DNA from: Varroa destructor
Lineage: Eukaryota; Arthropoda; Arachnida; Mesostigmata; Varroidae
Assembly (NCBI RefSeq): GCF_002443255.2
Contig: NW_019211455.1
Coordinates: forward strand, 2,909,223 to 2,973,222
Length of the DNA stretch: 64,000 bases
Direction: 5' to 3'
A program made the position numbers and the translations under genes. How positions within the stretch are numbered: the stretch's first letter is position 1; each line of letters begins with the position of its first letter. The notes under the pieces are model-generated. The model worked only from the letters and a program-made list of their open reading frames with translations. It was not told the DNA's origin and made no database searches. Below, piece after piece: positions 1 to 13,466 of the stretch.

Positions 1-2229
1 GACGGTTTATGTTATATTTGTTGGTCGTATCAGCAACACTTGAGACTTGCAATTTCATGTGTTCAACAGAATCATACTAGATGACCTCTAAAATAATATT
101 AAGGTCCGTTTTCGAGGGTGATTTGATAAAAAATATTATCAGGATATAACTAATGTCTGAAAAAGCTAATAGTAACATAAAGCTTCTTCTTCTGTGCGCT
201 CTAACAGCATACGCGTATAGTTTATCGAATGCCAAAAGTTGCAGGCCCTTCAGAACAAGTTTCATCCTCAAAAAAAAACATGATCTTACGCACTGATACT
301 CCCTTACACCGTCTCCGAATGTTGGACGTTTTTCTTCTTACGAAGCTGGCAACCTCAAGGCTATCGTTGAGTGAAGTAATCAATCAATGGAATTATAAAG
401 TCGAACAGAAAGCTATCGCGGACACGCATGCCTGCTTCTCCAAAAATCAATTGGCCTTTATAAATCGACTACAATGAAACTAATCAATATAATGGAGAAG
501 CTCGCAGATACAGAAGCAGTTAAATAAAAAGAAAAAAATGTTCTTTGCATATTGCCATCTTACTAGTACAATAAAGAGCTGCAGTTTATGAAAACGCTCG
601 CGTCGTGTTCAGGCTTGCGTCGGTGTACGCCAGGACTGAGAACACAGTGAGTAGACCTAGTAATCCTGAAATATAGATAAAGGCCTTATGGTATTTTGAA
701 ATTTTTCGTTCATTAAGGCGTCGTCTTTATTCTAGCATATGCGAAATTGTTGAGTGACCAATAGACTGACGAGGGTGGTGGGAAACAAAGAAAAAGGTTA
801 TCATTTATTGACGACGATTGGGAGCTGTTCAGTGTGCTACTGTAGTGAAGTCTACAATGAATTTGCTTACGCAGTAACTTTTTTTAGAACTTACTTAAAA
901 TGAATAAGTGAGTGAACGCAAGAAAATAAAAACATTGGAACACATAGGTAATGCTACCTTTCACTATGATTTTATAGGTTAGGCTTCGACTGGTGAAAAA
1001 GGAAGGTATTATTGTGTTTTCGGGCCATGTACATTTTCTTTAAGTGCTTTTAGAAAAGATCCGCTTGGACATTGTTTAACACTCTGCTAATTATTATAAA
1101 GCCGCGTTAAACAGTAGCCCCAATTAGGCCAACAATCGGATCCGAATTAACTTTTGACTCGTAAGTTCAATTGCAGTATTTGTGTAGAAGTTACCATATG
1201 TCGTCTAACAGGATTGTTGCTCGAATAAATGCTCCAGGGATTCAAATTGTCGTTTGTCTACTTCGCTGTCCTTTTACCACAGAATCAAAGACCATAGTCG
1301 ATATGACTCAGTGGTGTACTTTTGACAATGGTATAATGCTGTCAAAGCATAAATATGTGATGGTTCATTGTCTTTAACCATAATACATGACCGTTACTAA
1401 AATTTCTTGTGATTTTCGGATCATGATAGTAAGCAATCAGCATATCCAAGGCAAATTACGCATGACTGACATGCGGGTATTTAAGGAGACAATCCTTTTC
1501 ATGAGCTTCGGTCGTTAGCCTCTGTTTGAAAGCAAGCTTTGCGTTAAATTCGCGTGTCCTGATTCAGAGGAGCTATCTTATAATACTAGGTTATTTATCT
1601 AGGACCTGCTCACTAGGTGAGACGCTTGTTAAGACCATGATTTTAACTGATTTTTATCATACAGAGATTAAGGTTGGGTCCGTAAAATGATTTCAAATGA
1701 CAAAACAGTGTCATAAGCCTCGTGAGTTTTGGGCTCGACATACCTCAGAACAAATTTCATCCATTTAAATCCAATTTTGTTGGTCTTCATTACTCACAAA
1801 CGACTTAGCATTGTGTCGATATAAAACTTCTTTAGAAGAGATTCGTTCTCCTATTTTCAATCGTCCATTTCGAGTCCGAGTTAATATAGAAGCCCGTTTT
1901 TACTAGTGCAATGCAATATGAATATACTTCTGAGAGAACAGAGACACCTGAAAAAGCTGGCAGAATATACGTGACTGTATCCTTTTCAAGCTGTCAACCA
2001 AAAACACACACTGTCTACGTTTGATAGGGCACGATTTATCTACGGTTCGTAAAATATCAGCCTGCGGATAATATTTTATATAGACAGAGGTTCTCGAATG
2101 CATTTAATGGAAACGCATTCTTTTTCTTTTATTGAAAAGAAAAAAACAACGGACAGACACCTACGTAAAACGAATTTCTTAGATCTATACGAATACCTCG
2201 CCCGGGACAGCGAGCAATTCATACTGAAT

Positions 2230-2265
2230 AATCAGTATCATCATTCATGAATGATGATGCTGATT
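2230..2265. repeat. 36-bp near-perfect palindrome
   Basis: Two 18-base arms meet with no spacer and differ at one position, which would be a T-G wobble in RNA. The centre reads CATTCATGAATG. Immediately to the left, ATACTGA (2221-2227) and TCAGTAT (2232-2238) form a second, overlapping inverted repeat. Far beyond chance. It could be a cruciform-prone remnant of a small inverted-repeat element. Confidence 0.9.
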
Positions 2266-2516
2266 CACTTTCGTAATTAGAAGCTGCAGAAGCTAACTGT
2301 CGTTCAAATAGAGAGCAAAGGGCACGCGCTGCAATACCAGGTGCCCTCTTTTATGTGAAACAGGTATAGTTCTACGAGCTAGTAGGTAGTGAGTGAATCT
2401 TAAAAGCGCCAAATTCAAGCTTACATTGCTCGTATTACAAAACCTGAACGGGGTAACAAAATTTAATATTATATCACTAATTAATATTTTATGAAAATAC
2501 ATTTCTAATAAGATAT

Positions 2517-2539
2517 TATATATATATATATATATATAT
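2517..2539. repeat. (TA)n microsatellite
   Basis: About eleven TA units in AT-rich non-coding DNA. Confidence 0.9.
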
Positions 2540-5500
2540 TTACAATAAATTTCTCTTGCTACAAAAGCACTTCCCAAGGAAGACTTGACCCGGAAAAACT
2601 GTTATGTCTGTATCTTTGCTCGAATAAGTACTTTTCCAAATTGAGCACGTCATTACCATGTTTCACGATCTCGTGCCGGAGTTTCTAAGTATTAGCTTAA
2701 TAATAATCCTTCGTAAAATAGCAGCCGATATGCGTGAAATGGTTTTACAATCATCGTTAAGAGCGCTCTCCATTAAGGCCATTTTCTAGCGATTTATTCA
2801 GCAGGCGATGTCAAATATTTTAGAGGTCAGACGTTTCATTCGTTCATAAGACTGCAGAGAATACGGAAACTAAACTGAAATGACGTATGGAATACAGGGA
2901 TTCTGACCATGGGCGTGTTACTTTTCAGCAAACCAACGCAAACGAAGTATGTGAACTAATGGTTTTTCTTTCTGGACGTCCGGTTACAAGCGCAGCTAAG
3001 GCTCCCTGATAGACCTAGTTTCTAATTAAAACTTAATTCTGAATGTCGTTCGGGGTTTGCGTATGTTCCGTTGGTTTGTGAACGCTAGCAAAATGTTGTA
3101 AAGTAAATTTATTCTATTAGAAAAAAGTCGCCACCTCCTAATATAGTTTTTTCTTTACTCTATACACGGATGAACGGATGTTTTTTCGGGCATCTGCAAA
3201 TGATTAAGCACGTTTAGGCTCGATATTTATTAGGCCGAACCCTGTCTAGTAAGCAGGCTATTACCGTGTATTTATACATTAGGTACCATCCTTCGAATGT
3301 TTCGATTTACTAGCTGCAATCGAAAATATTAAATTTATTTCTGAATCTGTACATAAGGTACTAACTCAAACGTCCTCGTTAGATTCATCACGTGCGGCAT
3401 TATTAGAGAGATCTACAATGACTGACGAGCAGGCCAAACATGATTTGGACTTGATCGAATATTGTGCATCATTAGAATTATCACGACTTAATAATTTAGA
3501 TCAAATTTAAAGTGATCCTTGCCGGCGGTGATCGTCGTGCAGGAAAAGGCATTGTGAAAGAACCACGTGTCCATGAGAAGTATCCATGCTATTGTGTATT
3601 GCGCTATTTCAGTTCTCTGGATGTAAGAAAATATTGAAAAATGTATGGGTAAAAAGGACTCGGAACATTCAAAACAGTACATTGATACAGTATAAATATG
3701 TGGAGGGACATTACCGATCTATAGTTTAGCTCTTCAGTAGGTATGAGTCACTGTGTTTTAACTAATGCTACTAGGTGACGAATAATGGGGACTGAAAACT
3801 CTTACGCCTACGGTTGTTGTTTACCGCAGCAGACGACATTCAGTCTAAAGATAAAGCAACGTGGAAATATACGATGCGCTGTTCATCAAGGGGGATTAGT
3901 GGTCTTCTTAGAAAACCAACTAGGTATGCTGTACGGCAAATCCCTGCTCCTTAAAAGCTTGGGATTGCACAAGTTGGCGCCGTTTCATGCTATGTTAAAC
4001 TGTTATACATACCAACTCTACACGCTGCCTTCCTCCGCTGAAACCGGCACTAAGTTTATAGTCTGAAATTTTCTCATAAACCAGTTTTCCCAATCCATTG
4101 TTGCACGTTTGGGCTGAAACGAAGCACAAATTCAGTTTAGTACGCGGGGAAAATTGGCAATAATTATCAGCATCGCGAACTTACCATTCTGATTACTGTT
4201 ATTTACTGCTAAAACTATTACTTGAGCCGATCCGTCAAGTAAGCGTTTATAACAGGTTCAACCGTCTGAAAGGTTTTTCTACGGTTGTGATTATTTGGTA
4301 TTCATTTCATGTCCGTCATAGTTGATTCTACTGAAAAATAAACGTGGTTGGGGTAACAAAGTCTCAACTCGTCGGGAGGTAGATGGCAATTTCGAAATCG
4401 CAAGTAAAATATGCGCCGACGACGACCGTACCTTTCTGCGATGTGACTTGTCATATAGATAATGTTAAAGTGTTTGTGCGTTCTATTATTATTAATTGAA
4501 AGGTACATGAATGATAGGAAACACTCTTCTTTAACAAACATCAGGTTGCCTGACAGCTGTAGTGGTATGATTCACTACTGCCGATTCTAAATAAATTTAT
4601 CGTTTTCAGGCCAACTTCTCATGCTAACGACAGACACGAATCCTATCCGGGTTTTTGTGTGACGCATGTGGTATAAACCAACGAAGGTTAAATATTGCTG
4701 GAGAATTATTAAATACTGTCGAGGGTGAACACTTGAAGGAGCGAAAAATTTAGACGCCTCTACCGTATTTAAAGAGAGCGTGACTAAAATATTCAGAATG
4801 GTTGTTTTTTTTCCCCGGCTTTGGACAACGTCACGTTTCGTGATAATAGTCAGAATAATTCTGCACAAAATCACTTAATAAGATACCTCCAGGTGGAGCG
4901 TATGTTTTATCTGGGTTTTAATTTACCTATACTCTGGGTAACGACCCTGAATTTAGAAAATATACTGTGTAATCTGTTGGCATACACTTATCAATGGGAG
5001 AGAGGTCTGAGCAGGCTGAAAGTGATCAGAGTAAATATTCTAGTATTCTACGAACATACATCGGACCTTTCGTATAAATCGAAAATAAGTACTAGTCCGT
5101 ACTTCCTGTCTTTTTACAGACCCGTATGTGCAAAAGGACTAAACTTAATAGTAAAAATTAGTTTTACCTAGTGTCCAACCACTTTTGTTTCGATCAACGG
5201 AATTTAATTCGGCGGCTGAGATATTTTATATAGATGCTCTTTTTGTTTATACACGAAAGAATATTGAAAAGGGAAACAACAGAATCGGAGAGACGAATAA
5301 TCTCAAATAGGCTGACTTGTTTGTTATTGTTGTTAGATCGAAAAAAAAAAATGTTTATTCACAGTGCAAATAATAAAAGCTGCCAATTCTCGACCGAAAA
5401 GTGTTTGCCAGAACAATAATAAGCGCCTACTTTGCTATCTTACGGTTATGCCTCTTTAGTGAAGCCAAATACCTTACTCCGACTTCTCAATGAGTTGTTT

Positions 5501-7669
5501 TTATTTGTGAAACAGACCCTTTTGCAAACGATTTGCCGACAATAATCGAAACGACGTTCGCTTCTGAAAGCTAGTACTAGTTCTGAAGGTTGATGCATGG
5601 CTATTTGAAGATACACGCTGAAATTATCGGCATGGACGCATTTGTTTTTTGAGAGGGCATAAATATGGCAAAAGAAATTTAATGAAGTGGGTAATGTACG
5701 AAACTCACGCCGTAAACGAAAGCGTTATTGTTTTTGACAAAGGGAAAGTTTTTCGTATTTATGCCGACGAGTACTTCAACGTACTACGTCGATGAGCTTG
5801 GTGGATACGGGAACTTATTCGTGGGGTAAAATGTTCATGTATTTTTTACATTAATATACATCATATGTGTTATAAATGTGTATGTACTAGGTTTTTATTG
5901 GATGTATTTGTTCTATTACCACTAGATGTGTTAGCGACAAAAATGAATTAGAAGTATATAGAAATTAAGCGTTAGTCCTGTAGACGCGTAGGGAATTAAG
6001 TTCCCGGCCATTGGAGGTTCGGTGCAACGTTATAATGGTTAGCTAGTGAAGCAGCTTGATGGCAGTTGATGGATTTGACTAGAAAAGCGTACGTAATGTT
6101 TGAGCCGGAACTGAGCCCTTTGTCGGTTGGAGAAACGAGGCTATGTAAAGGCAATACGAAACGATGGTGTTGAAAATCTTTTATCTATGCATCGATATGT
6201 TAATGTTTTCAAATACGACTAGTGTCCGTCGGCCAAAATTAGGTTTTTTTCGGTGTCACTTGAAGTACTACTCAAGTCGATTTAATGAACGATTAACTGA
6301 ATCAATTGTATTGAGGTTAATTGAGAGTCCATTGAAATACATTGGCCGAGCAGCAAGCAGGCCCATACGAAGGCGTCGTGTATTATTTTTTTTTTTCCTT
6401 TCTAGTTTTGACAGATTAAGGGTTTATGCATCATGCAGATCAGATTTAACTGTTTGACAAACAGTATCGGTAAATTACATTATCGATATTATCTATAAGC
6501 AAGATTGAATATTTTTCCTTTGTCTAACCTCCGCAATGGCTACATTTTGCTTACTCTAATAGAGCCAATGGCTATTCGAAGGTTTTTCCAGTGATTAAAT
6601 TATTTATGAAGCCTTAATACATCACTCCAAGATTATAATATTAAATTTAGCTGATTGAGTTCTTTGATTTCAGCCGTTATTAGTTCGTCGTTAGCACTTT
6701 GATGAAAACAGGAAATGGTGCACAATGTATAAAAAAACGCAGGCTTCTTCGTTGCCCGCTTGCACAATCTGTAATCCCGGTAACGGCAATAATCATCAAG
6801 GATGACTATGCATGTATTTCGGACGTGGGAATTATTAGAGGTTCTATTTACCATATTATAGCGCATATGGAATTCTAGTGGGAAAATAGGCCACATTTAA
6901 TCGCGAGGGCTTCGCCTGGAAGGATGTTAAGATAGAACAAAATCAATCAAAACATGTATTATTCCCATATGATTAGGCTTCTAATTTTTTGAAAATATTC
7001 AGATTTCCAGCAAAGAGCGTTACCGTTTTCATTTTATGCTATAACATACATCACACCGGTCACATTAGTGAATATTTACACCTTTTCAAAACGGCCGTTA
7101 ACCATTTTTGGCTTATTTTGGTACCCATCGATAAACAGGCAAGCCTGAAGTTTCTTAACTTCGTAGCGGTCGAAAAGTCTGCGTAATTAGCCTATCTGTC
7201 ACACTAATAGTAAAGTCATAAATTGCCGTTAAACTTCGATAATTGATACTTATACTTTTCTGACCATGTGTGAGGCATTACATTAGATTTCGCAGAATTT
7301 TAGGGCGAATCAACTAACATTACTGCAGTAGCTAAAACCCTGGCGACGACCTAAACTGTCACTGAAAAGTTGTCAAGACCCAATTTCAGCACCAGTGACG
7401 GTCTATTTTAACTTAACGAGAATAGTCACTTTTAGATGTTTATTACTGAGCGAATAACAGGTTTCTCGGATTGAGTTAAATTGCAGAAGTTATTTACCCT
7501 TCATATGAGAAAAACCAGCGGGACGTAACGGACATATATCAATAGAGGGCATTTTCGTTCCAACCGAGTGCCTCTTTTGCATTTGTTCTTGGTGCACCGT
7601 AATGATATTGTTACTGCGATGACTTAAGGGTCACTGGTGCGCTGTGGACGTTAAGCGGTGGGGCGATCA

Positions 7670-7699
7670 GCGATGCGTTTTAAAAAAAAAACGCATCGC
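7670..7699. repeat. Perfect 12-bp stem with six-A loop
   Basis: GCGATGCGTTTT (7670-7681) pairs exactly with AAAACGCATCGC (7688-7699) around AAAAAA. Fewer than one such hairpin is expected in the window. No gene ends next to it, so a terminator role is not supported. Confidence 0.85.
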
Positions 7700-9406
7700 C
7701 GAGTGCTTATTTAAATTCAAAAAGAGCGTTCATTTGAATTTAATCAAATGAAAGCGGGTTTCTGAGCACCTTATGTTCCTCTGCAAGAATAACCCAGAAT
7801 GTATTAATTGCAGGGGCCCACTTTTAGCAAAGAACATAGAGGAGCATTGAGGGCCTAAAAAAGGACCGCTAAAAAGACCCAAGTGGAAATTGGTATGCGG
7901 ATCGTCTACCATGTAGGAAAACACGCGGCTCATTCTACCGTGTTCCTAGTAACAAAGTCCCTTAATGCAGAAGTGCACATAACTCGAATCAAATACCGGT
8001 GCAGGACATAGGATCGATTGAGTCCTTTCTACAGTGCAGTGGTAATATTTTTAGCTGCTAACCGAAAGAACTAACTAGTTTAAGTTGGGATCTCGACGTT
8101 TACACACTCAAACCTTCCAGTAAAAAGCCCAGTAATAAAAGAAGACAGCGGTATTTAAAGAGTGCTAGTTAGGTTTACAATAAAATTCAGATTCACTTAC
8201 CGAAGAGTTAAGTGTTTTAAGTTTAAATTTCCGAATCATCGCCTGAAGATCAAATTTTCCTTTTTAACGGATCTAAGCTGCCATCCGATAATTATTGTCA
8301 GACCAAGGTTGCAAGTAATACCGCGCATTCATATGCCCATCCGTCTAACAAGCTACGGAAGTTTTTTAGACCACGCGTCTCCGTTTCTTCTTTGCTGTAA
8401 GCAATAGTCTGCCACTCGATTTGGTTACAACGTCGACCGTACTTAGGTTGATAAAGCTTCTTACTCCTCTTTCGTCGTTATTTGAGTCACTGACATTGGT
8501 GACTGTACTCCGTAGAAGCAATTACGGGGGATCAAGACATCGCTAATCAGTCGGCGTCGCCAATCAGCGAGCTTTCCCCCTGGCGTCCTCAACTCTAAAG
8601 CCTAAGTCTATGGGGCTTCCGGCATGAGACCAATGAGGCCGAGATTTTGTGCCTTTTTCGCCGCGTAGCTCTAAAAACAAAGATCGCAAATGGCTCATCA
8701 TAGTTTTTCATTCTTACCTGAGTGTTACAACCCCCGCTACAACTAACGGGGCTTTATCTGTGTACTTCGTAACATCTTTAGCTCTGTCTTGAAAGGATCT
8801 GCGTGTTTTTTGCCTGGTTCCAAAATCGAACGTTCTTCAACTGAAAAGCCCCTCACCAGAAAATCTTGAGAACATAGCTTACCGGAACGATATATGAGAG
8901 TAGGTGATCTTACAAGTCGCCCCCATATCCCGTGTAGATTTAGTCTAGCTGGCAATGTCAAGTGATGATATTATGTCGGGTGTCAGGTATTTACTAGCCA
9001 GGTTTTCGGTGCTCCAGCAGAAAGACCTGCTCTGACAGAGTCGTACTGGCTGAAGTCATCTTTCAATGGATGCCGGTTACAATTCGACACCGTTTTGTTT
9101 ATCTTTATGTAGGATAAAGAGTCTTTTATCGCTAATTCATTCACACAAAGGAGATCAGGGGTTGAAGTAGAATAGAAACAATCAACAAAAAGGCGTTAGT
9201 CTTCACCGGTTAAAATGAGGGCAATATGATAGTGCCGAGGGTGCCAAAAATACAAGTAGAACTATTTAGAAGCCCATGCAATGACAGTCAGGAGAGTTTG
9301 CAATATTTATTATAGCACCGTTAACTTATATCGTTTTGCCTTCAACTGAACTTAGACGGGTCGCGCACGCTACGATGGTTTATTGTCAGTCGTGTTCGAT
9401 GGTTAA

Positions 9407-9655
9407 GAATTTTGGCGAAGCTTTCTGCCCCCTAAAGGCCATGCCGCGGACGCGTTTGAGCAGTTTAGAAGATTACTTTCGACTGAACAAAAAAGGCCAT
9501 CACTCTTAGAGAAGAGATCGGGTATATCACACACATACAAGCCGATAACCACCATCGGCCCCACTGTTTCTCCGCGAACTGTAAAGGTTACCTTGACGCA
9601 AAGCTTTCCGGCCCTTCAACCTACAATTAGTTCGAAAACTCAGAACAAACCTCAG
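9407..9655 (+). CDS. Candidate internal exon ending at CAG|GTAAGA
   Basis: A frame without any ATG is open from after TAA at 9404-9406 to the strong donor CTCAG|GTAAGA (GT at 9656-9657), about 83 codons ending in phase 0. Intron reading would stop at 9680. The piece goes from charged and helical (ADAFEQFRRLLSTEQKR) to Ser/Thr/Pro-rich (ITTIGPTVSPRTVKV), as in linker regions. The acceptor is not clear: only weak AG sites lie near the start of the frame. Function unknown. Confidence 0.25.
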
Positions 9656-9789
9656 GTAAGAATAAACTACAGGTATGAATAATTGATGTATTCAACGTAT
9701 ATTAACTCATTTACTTGTCTGTGAGTACCTTTCGTTTTGTATCCTTATACATGGTAACGTGTTTTCCTACTAAACTTAAGGACATGTAA

Positions 9790-10031
9790 AATCGTCTAGA
9801 TTCGAATTCGGACGTATATACAGTCCATTTCGCGCTGAACGTCAGCCGTTTGAAACCATGCTTATCGACAGTACCGGACCAGAAAGCCGAGACACTAAGA
9901 AAAGCGCAATTAAAAAGAATTTGCCTGATTTCCCTTTTGGCCAGCCGATTGTCCCAAGTTTTTAATAATAGAGGTAAATTTCCGTGTTCAGCATCTTGTT
10001 CGCCTCAAAAATCTGTCAAGATAGCGAGCAG
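9790..10031 (+). CDS. Candidate exon ending at a consensus CAG|GTAAGT donor
   Basis: The donor at 10032 is a full consensus match. One frame is open from 9790 to the donor (about 80 codons, split after two bases) and ends in a basic, Cys-containing stretch. A second frame over 9775-9965 is also open and contains an ATG with A at -3 (9858), giving a 35-codon end with FGQPIVPSF before TAA at 9963. A possible acceptor, TATACAG, ends at 9823. Neither frame is in phase with the exon candidate at 9407-9655 across this acceptor. The donor is the main evidence. Confidence 0.2.
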
Positions 10032-11319
10032 GTAAGTGGCAGGTCGAAACTATAAATGCCAGAATTGAGTGCAGTCGCCTAATTTACGGGAACTGGTGTC
10101 ACCCGAACTCGACTGCGCCTGAGTATATGGCCTTTGCACCTCTTATCATCGCGGTGAGGTTGCAATTGTATATCAAATAGTGACACCATATGCTCTATGG
10201 CAAGCTAGGCCCTAAAGTAGGTTAGGGTCTATAAAGTTGCGTCAATTCAAGGAACTGCTTTGCAGCAAATTCTCACGGTTCGCCGACCTCGAATACTCTT
10301 TTCTCAAAGGGCAACGGATCTTGTGGTTGAGGCATTCGCTTCGGATATGGCTGAGAGCAAATGGGGAAAATGACCTAGCGAGACTCAGGATACGTATATA
10401 TATATATGTAGATTCAGCGGAAGCGAGACCACCACGTATGCTTGGCCGCCCATAGATTGTAGCAAGTCCATTCAAGGAGGGACCAAAAACTTTCAACACA
10501 ATTTGCTTTTTTACACAGAAAATTAATTGATACGGAATGCTAACAATCTTATTGGTGTGTTTTGGGTAACTTTTAATGCGTTGCATGCATTTATGAGAAC
10601 CGAAATAATTCGATTATGCTACGTACACAATATTACGTACTGGATGGAAATAAGAACTATTAAAAAGCTTCTGTATTTAAGGTAGATAGTTCAAGTTTAT
10701 TTTGCACATACTTTATTTGGTAATAGACCACACGGAAAAGTACTATCGAGACAACGCGGAAATTAAAGTAAAAATTTGGCTGTACAAGCTAAATTATGCT
10801 TGTTTTTAACTATGAATATAACTTGGATAGGTCTGACATCTGACATCGTTGAAGTTGTTAGTTGCCAGATGGATGTACTCTATATAGTATATCGTTCCTT
10901 TCAGCAAAGTTCTAGCAGGCTCTTTGAGTATATGCATCAGCGGTACCGTTCCTTTCGATTATAAGCCACAATTAGGTATGAACACTTCCCTGTATCTCCG
11001 TTGATCTTGTATTGGAGCTTCCGGAGGTCAAAACCGGAAACAACCGTAGCTCACAAGTCGCTAGATCAATTAACTATCTATTTTAATCGTGGTATAATTG
11101 ATATCTATTCAGTCGCCTTCGTAGGAGTGGTTCCACTGTGCTTTATAGTTGACGAAAAATTAATATCAGAGACTGGCTTAAATGATACAGTTCGACAATT
11201 CTATTTGTCTTATAATTTCGTAAGAGCTAATAGTTTTCCAAACACCTAAATAAGTCTACTATCATTTACTACTACGACCTTTGCGCTATAGTGGTTTACC
11301 TACATTCTAAACGTACAGT

Positions 11320-12600
11320 CAATGCTACCAACGCTGGTCGTCAAGGCGTCGCTGGCATTAAGGTTAAATCGACTGCGAGACACACACAAGCCCCACCGTA
11401 CCATAAGTATGCAACAATGAGCTTTTAGAACAAGATCGTCTTCGTTGCCGTCTTTTTCGTCATCGATTGCTATCGACTACGAACGAAGGCGGACCAAAGA
11501 GGCCAGTCATTGACGTGCCGGCTGCATTAGCGGCTGCTAAGGAAGCCCACTTGGTTAGCGTCTCAGCTTGATTTGACGTCGTATCATCATTTTGACCTAG
11601 CACAGAGGAACTTATTCAGGTTGACTCGCTTCCAGCTGCGCTGGCTTATGTCTTCCTATCTAGTGGAAGGAGACTACCGAACTAGCGTCGTCTCGCTGAT
11701 CTTACTGCTAAACCACTATCCAGCCACGCCCTGTTCATCCCACTCAGCGTGCGCCGTTACCGCGATTGTTGTGGACTTTTAGAAGGGTCGTCGGCCGAAA
11801 CCGAAATGTTCGCTAGTTTTCATTTCCCCAACATACCCCTCACGAATCGACGATGCACGAACAGATATGCAACCAGGCACAGAGATATGTACATCCAGCG
11901 AGTCACGCAGATACTCAACGACAACAGAACATGCATCTGCTTCGCGAGGATGCAGACATAGCGACGGGTTGAAATTGCACTGGAAAGCGTTCAATTTCAA
12001 AGTTTCCCGCGTGTGCTATTTACTCGATTAGAGAGAGAGGGATAAAAAGAGAAAGAGCCGTCGAACGGTATCCCTTGAGCCAAAGCGCCACCATGTGGAG
12101 CCCGTTATATGTCTTCTCGGTACGCCAGAGGAATCCACAGTGTATGAGTTTCTTTGCCGAAGCTGCTGCTTTTCCACTTGCTACTTCGCTGAGAGCCGCT
12201 GCGCGTTGTTTCGCAACTCAAAGATCTTTGCGTTTCTTTTTCGAACGATTCACCCCTCGGAAGAACGCGACAAACCCACATACCAATCATTAACCAACAG
12301 CTCGACTATGTGCAAGCGCGTATTGTCGGAATTCTGCGTCTGCCCCATCGCCCACTGTTCGCCTCGTTTCAGCCGGTCGCCCAGCCCATTTGCTCTCGGT
12401 TTGGGCTAGCTTAAAGGGCTTTGTACATTCATCCGCACATTTACACACAACGCAGTCGTTATTAGCGGGTATAAATAAATAGGGGGTCAACACAGCGGCA
12501 ACAGTAGAAATGCTGGTGCGGTGGAGTGGGATGGCCTTCTCGAAAAACTCCGGCCAACATTCTTTAGCCGTTGCTTGTGGCTATTCCTTATCTATCAGAT
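11320..12600. other. GC-richer island
   Basis: Base composition is visibly less AT-rich than in the flanks, with frequent CpG. It contains the presequence-like ORF at 12093 and the small ORF at 12510. Several overlapping frames on both strands are open, as low stop density would produce. Confidence 0.5.
12093..12293 (+). CDS. Possible start of a mitochondrially targeted protein
   Basis: GCGCCACCATGTGG is close to an ideal start context. The frame has 66 codons to a TAA at 12291. It is rich in Arg, Ser, Ala and Phe, and almost free of acidic residues (one Glu in the first 45). Its middle, with LRAAARCFATQRSLRFFF, resembles a mitochondrial presequence. An A-rich purine tract with GATAAAAAG lies about 45 bases upstream and could serve as a weak TATA-like element. 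The frame may be a first exon, but no strong donor is present. Alternative overlapping frames on both strands are open too, as the patch is GC-richer than its surroundings. Confidence 0.3.
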   Translation: MWSPLYVFSVRQRNPQCMSFFAEAAAFPLATSLRAAARCFATQRSLRFFFERFTPRKNATNPHTNH

Positions 12601-12662
12601 TTGAAAAGAAGGGCCCAGTTGGCCAGTTGGATTGGTCTTTTAATAGCCAGGCAGAAAGATAA
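12510..12662 (+). CDS. Small ORF of 50 codons, unrecognised
   Basis: An ATG with G at -3 and A at -1 (GAAATG) opens 50 codons to TAA at 12660, about 220 bases after the presequence-like frame. The translation is polar and evenly mixed, including SLAVACGYSLSIRFEKKG and GQLDWSFNSQAER. There is no hydrophobic leader. It could be a small independent ORF or part of an exon. The evidence is limited to the start context and the composition. Confidence 0.2.
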   Translation: MLVRWSGMAFSKNSGQHSLAVACGYSLSIRFEKKGPVGQLDWSFNSQAER

Positions 12663-13466
12663 AGATCACGGTAAACGGGGTGCTTCTCGAAACCCAAATA
12701 CAGAAATATCTAACTATTGTCTATTCAATTATCACTATTACACAAATATAAATAATTACTTAAGTATATACAAGAGCTAAATATGGCACGGGAACATTAT
12801 GTTATATAGTTGTGTATGTGCTGAAGCGGCAGTGTCGCATCTATCAGTGTTAGACGATAAGCAATATTTCGTCATTTGGCGCCTCAATTATATTGAACAG
12901 GAACAGTAAAAATTAAAGAAACAATGGAAGCATCGTTTTAAGATGGTGCTAGTCATTATCAGTCCTGATAATCAAGCACTTTTTCCAACGGTATCATACA
13001 CTATACAATGTGTGTAACCACACAGAATCAACAAACTCTGTATACGTTCTAATTTTAGACGATGATAAATTTGTATATGACGTTAAACTCGTTTGTTTGC
13101 AATAGCTAAGAGAATACTCGAAAAAAAGCTGACGTTTCAGAAAACGAATAGAGATAGCCATGCTATTAGAATGCAACTTTCTAATATAGATATTTTATTA
13201 TGTAAATATTATCGATTTCTTTTTCGTCCGTTACGTATTACTCTATTACTGATCTATTGTTAGCTAGTTAGCTGCAAACAGGGCTAATAGAATTATTAAA
13301 AACGCGCCATCTTTTATACATATTTTATCAAACGGTGATACTTTCCAATTCAATTCGAGCACTGCCAGATTCATTACAGTATGCGACGAACCAAACTATT
13401 TCATATTATAATTTTTTTGACGTCTGTCTCGCTTTTTCTACCGAAATGCCTACAGACTATGAGACT

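Larger units (their letters stand above)
1..9400. other. AT-rich non-coding stretch
   Basis: Apart from the palindrome at 2230, the TA run and the hairpin at 7670, I find no supportable gene. Open frames are at the length and number expected by chance and lack good splice or start signals. One minus-strand frame ends at a full GTAAGT donor near 8195 but opens only about 20 codons. Confidence 0.6.

Noticed and set aside
7388..7641. 11-bp inverted repeat GCACCAGTGAC/GTCACTGGTGC, possible MITE ends
   Set aside because: No target-site duplication, and a few such pairs are expected by chance within 250 bases of each other.
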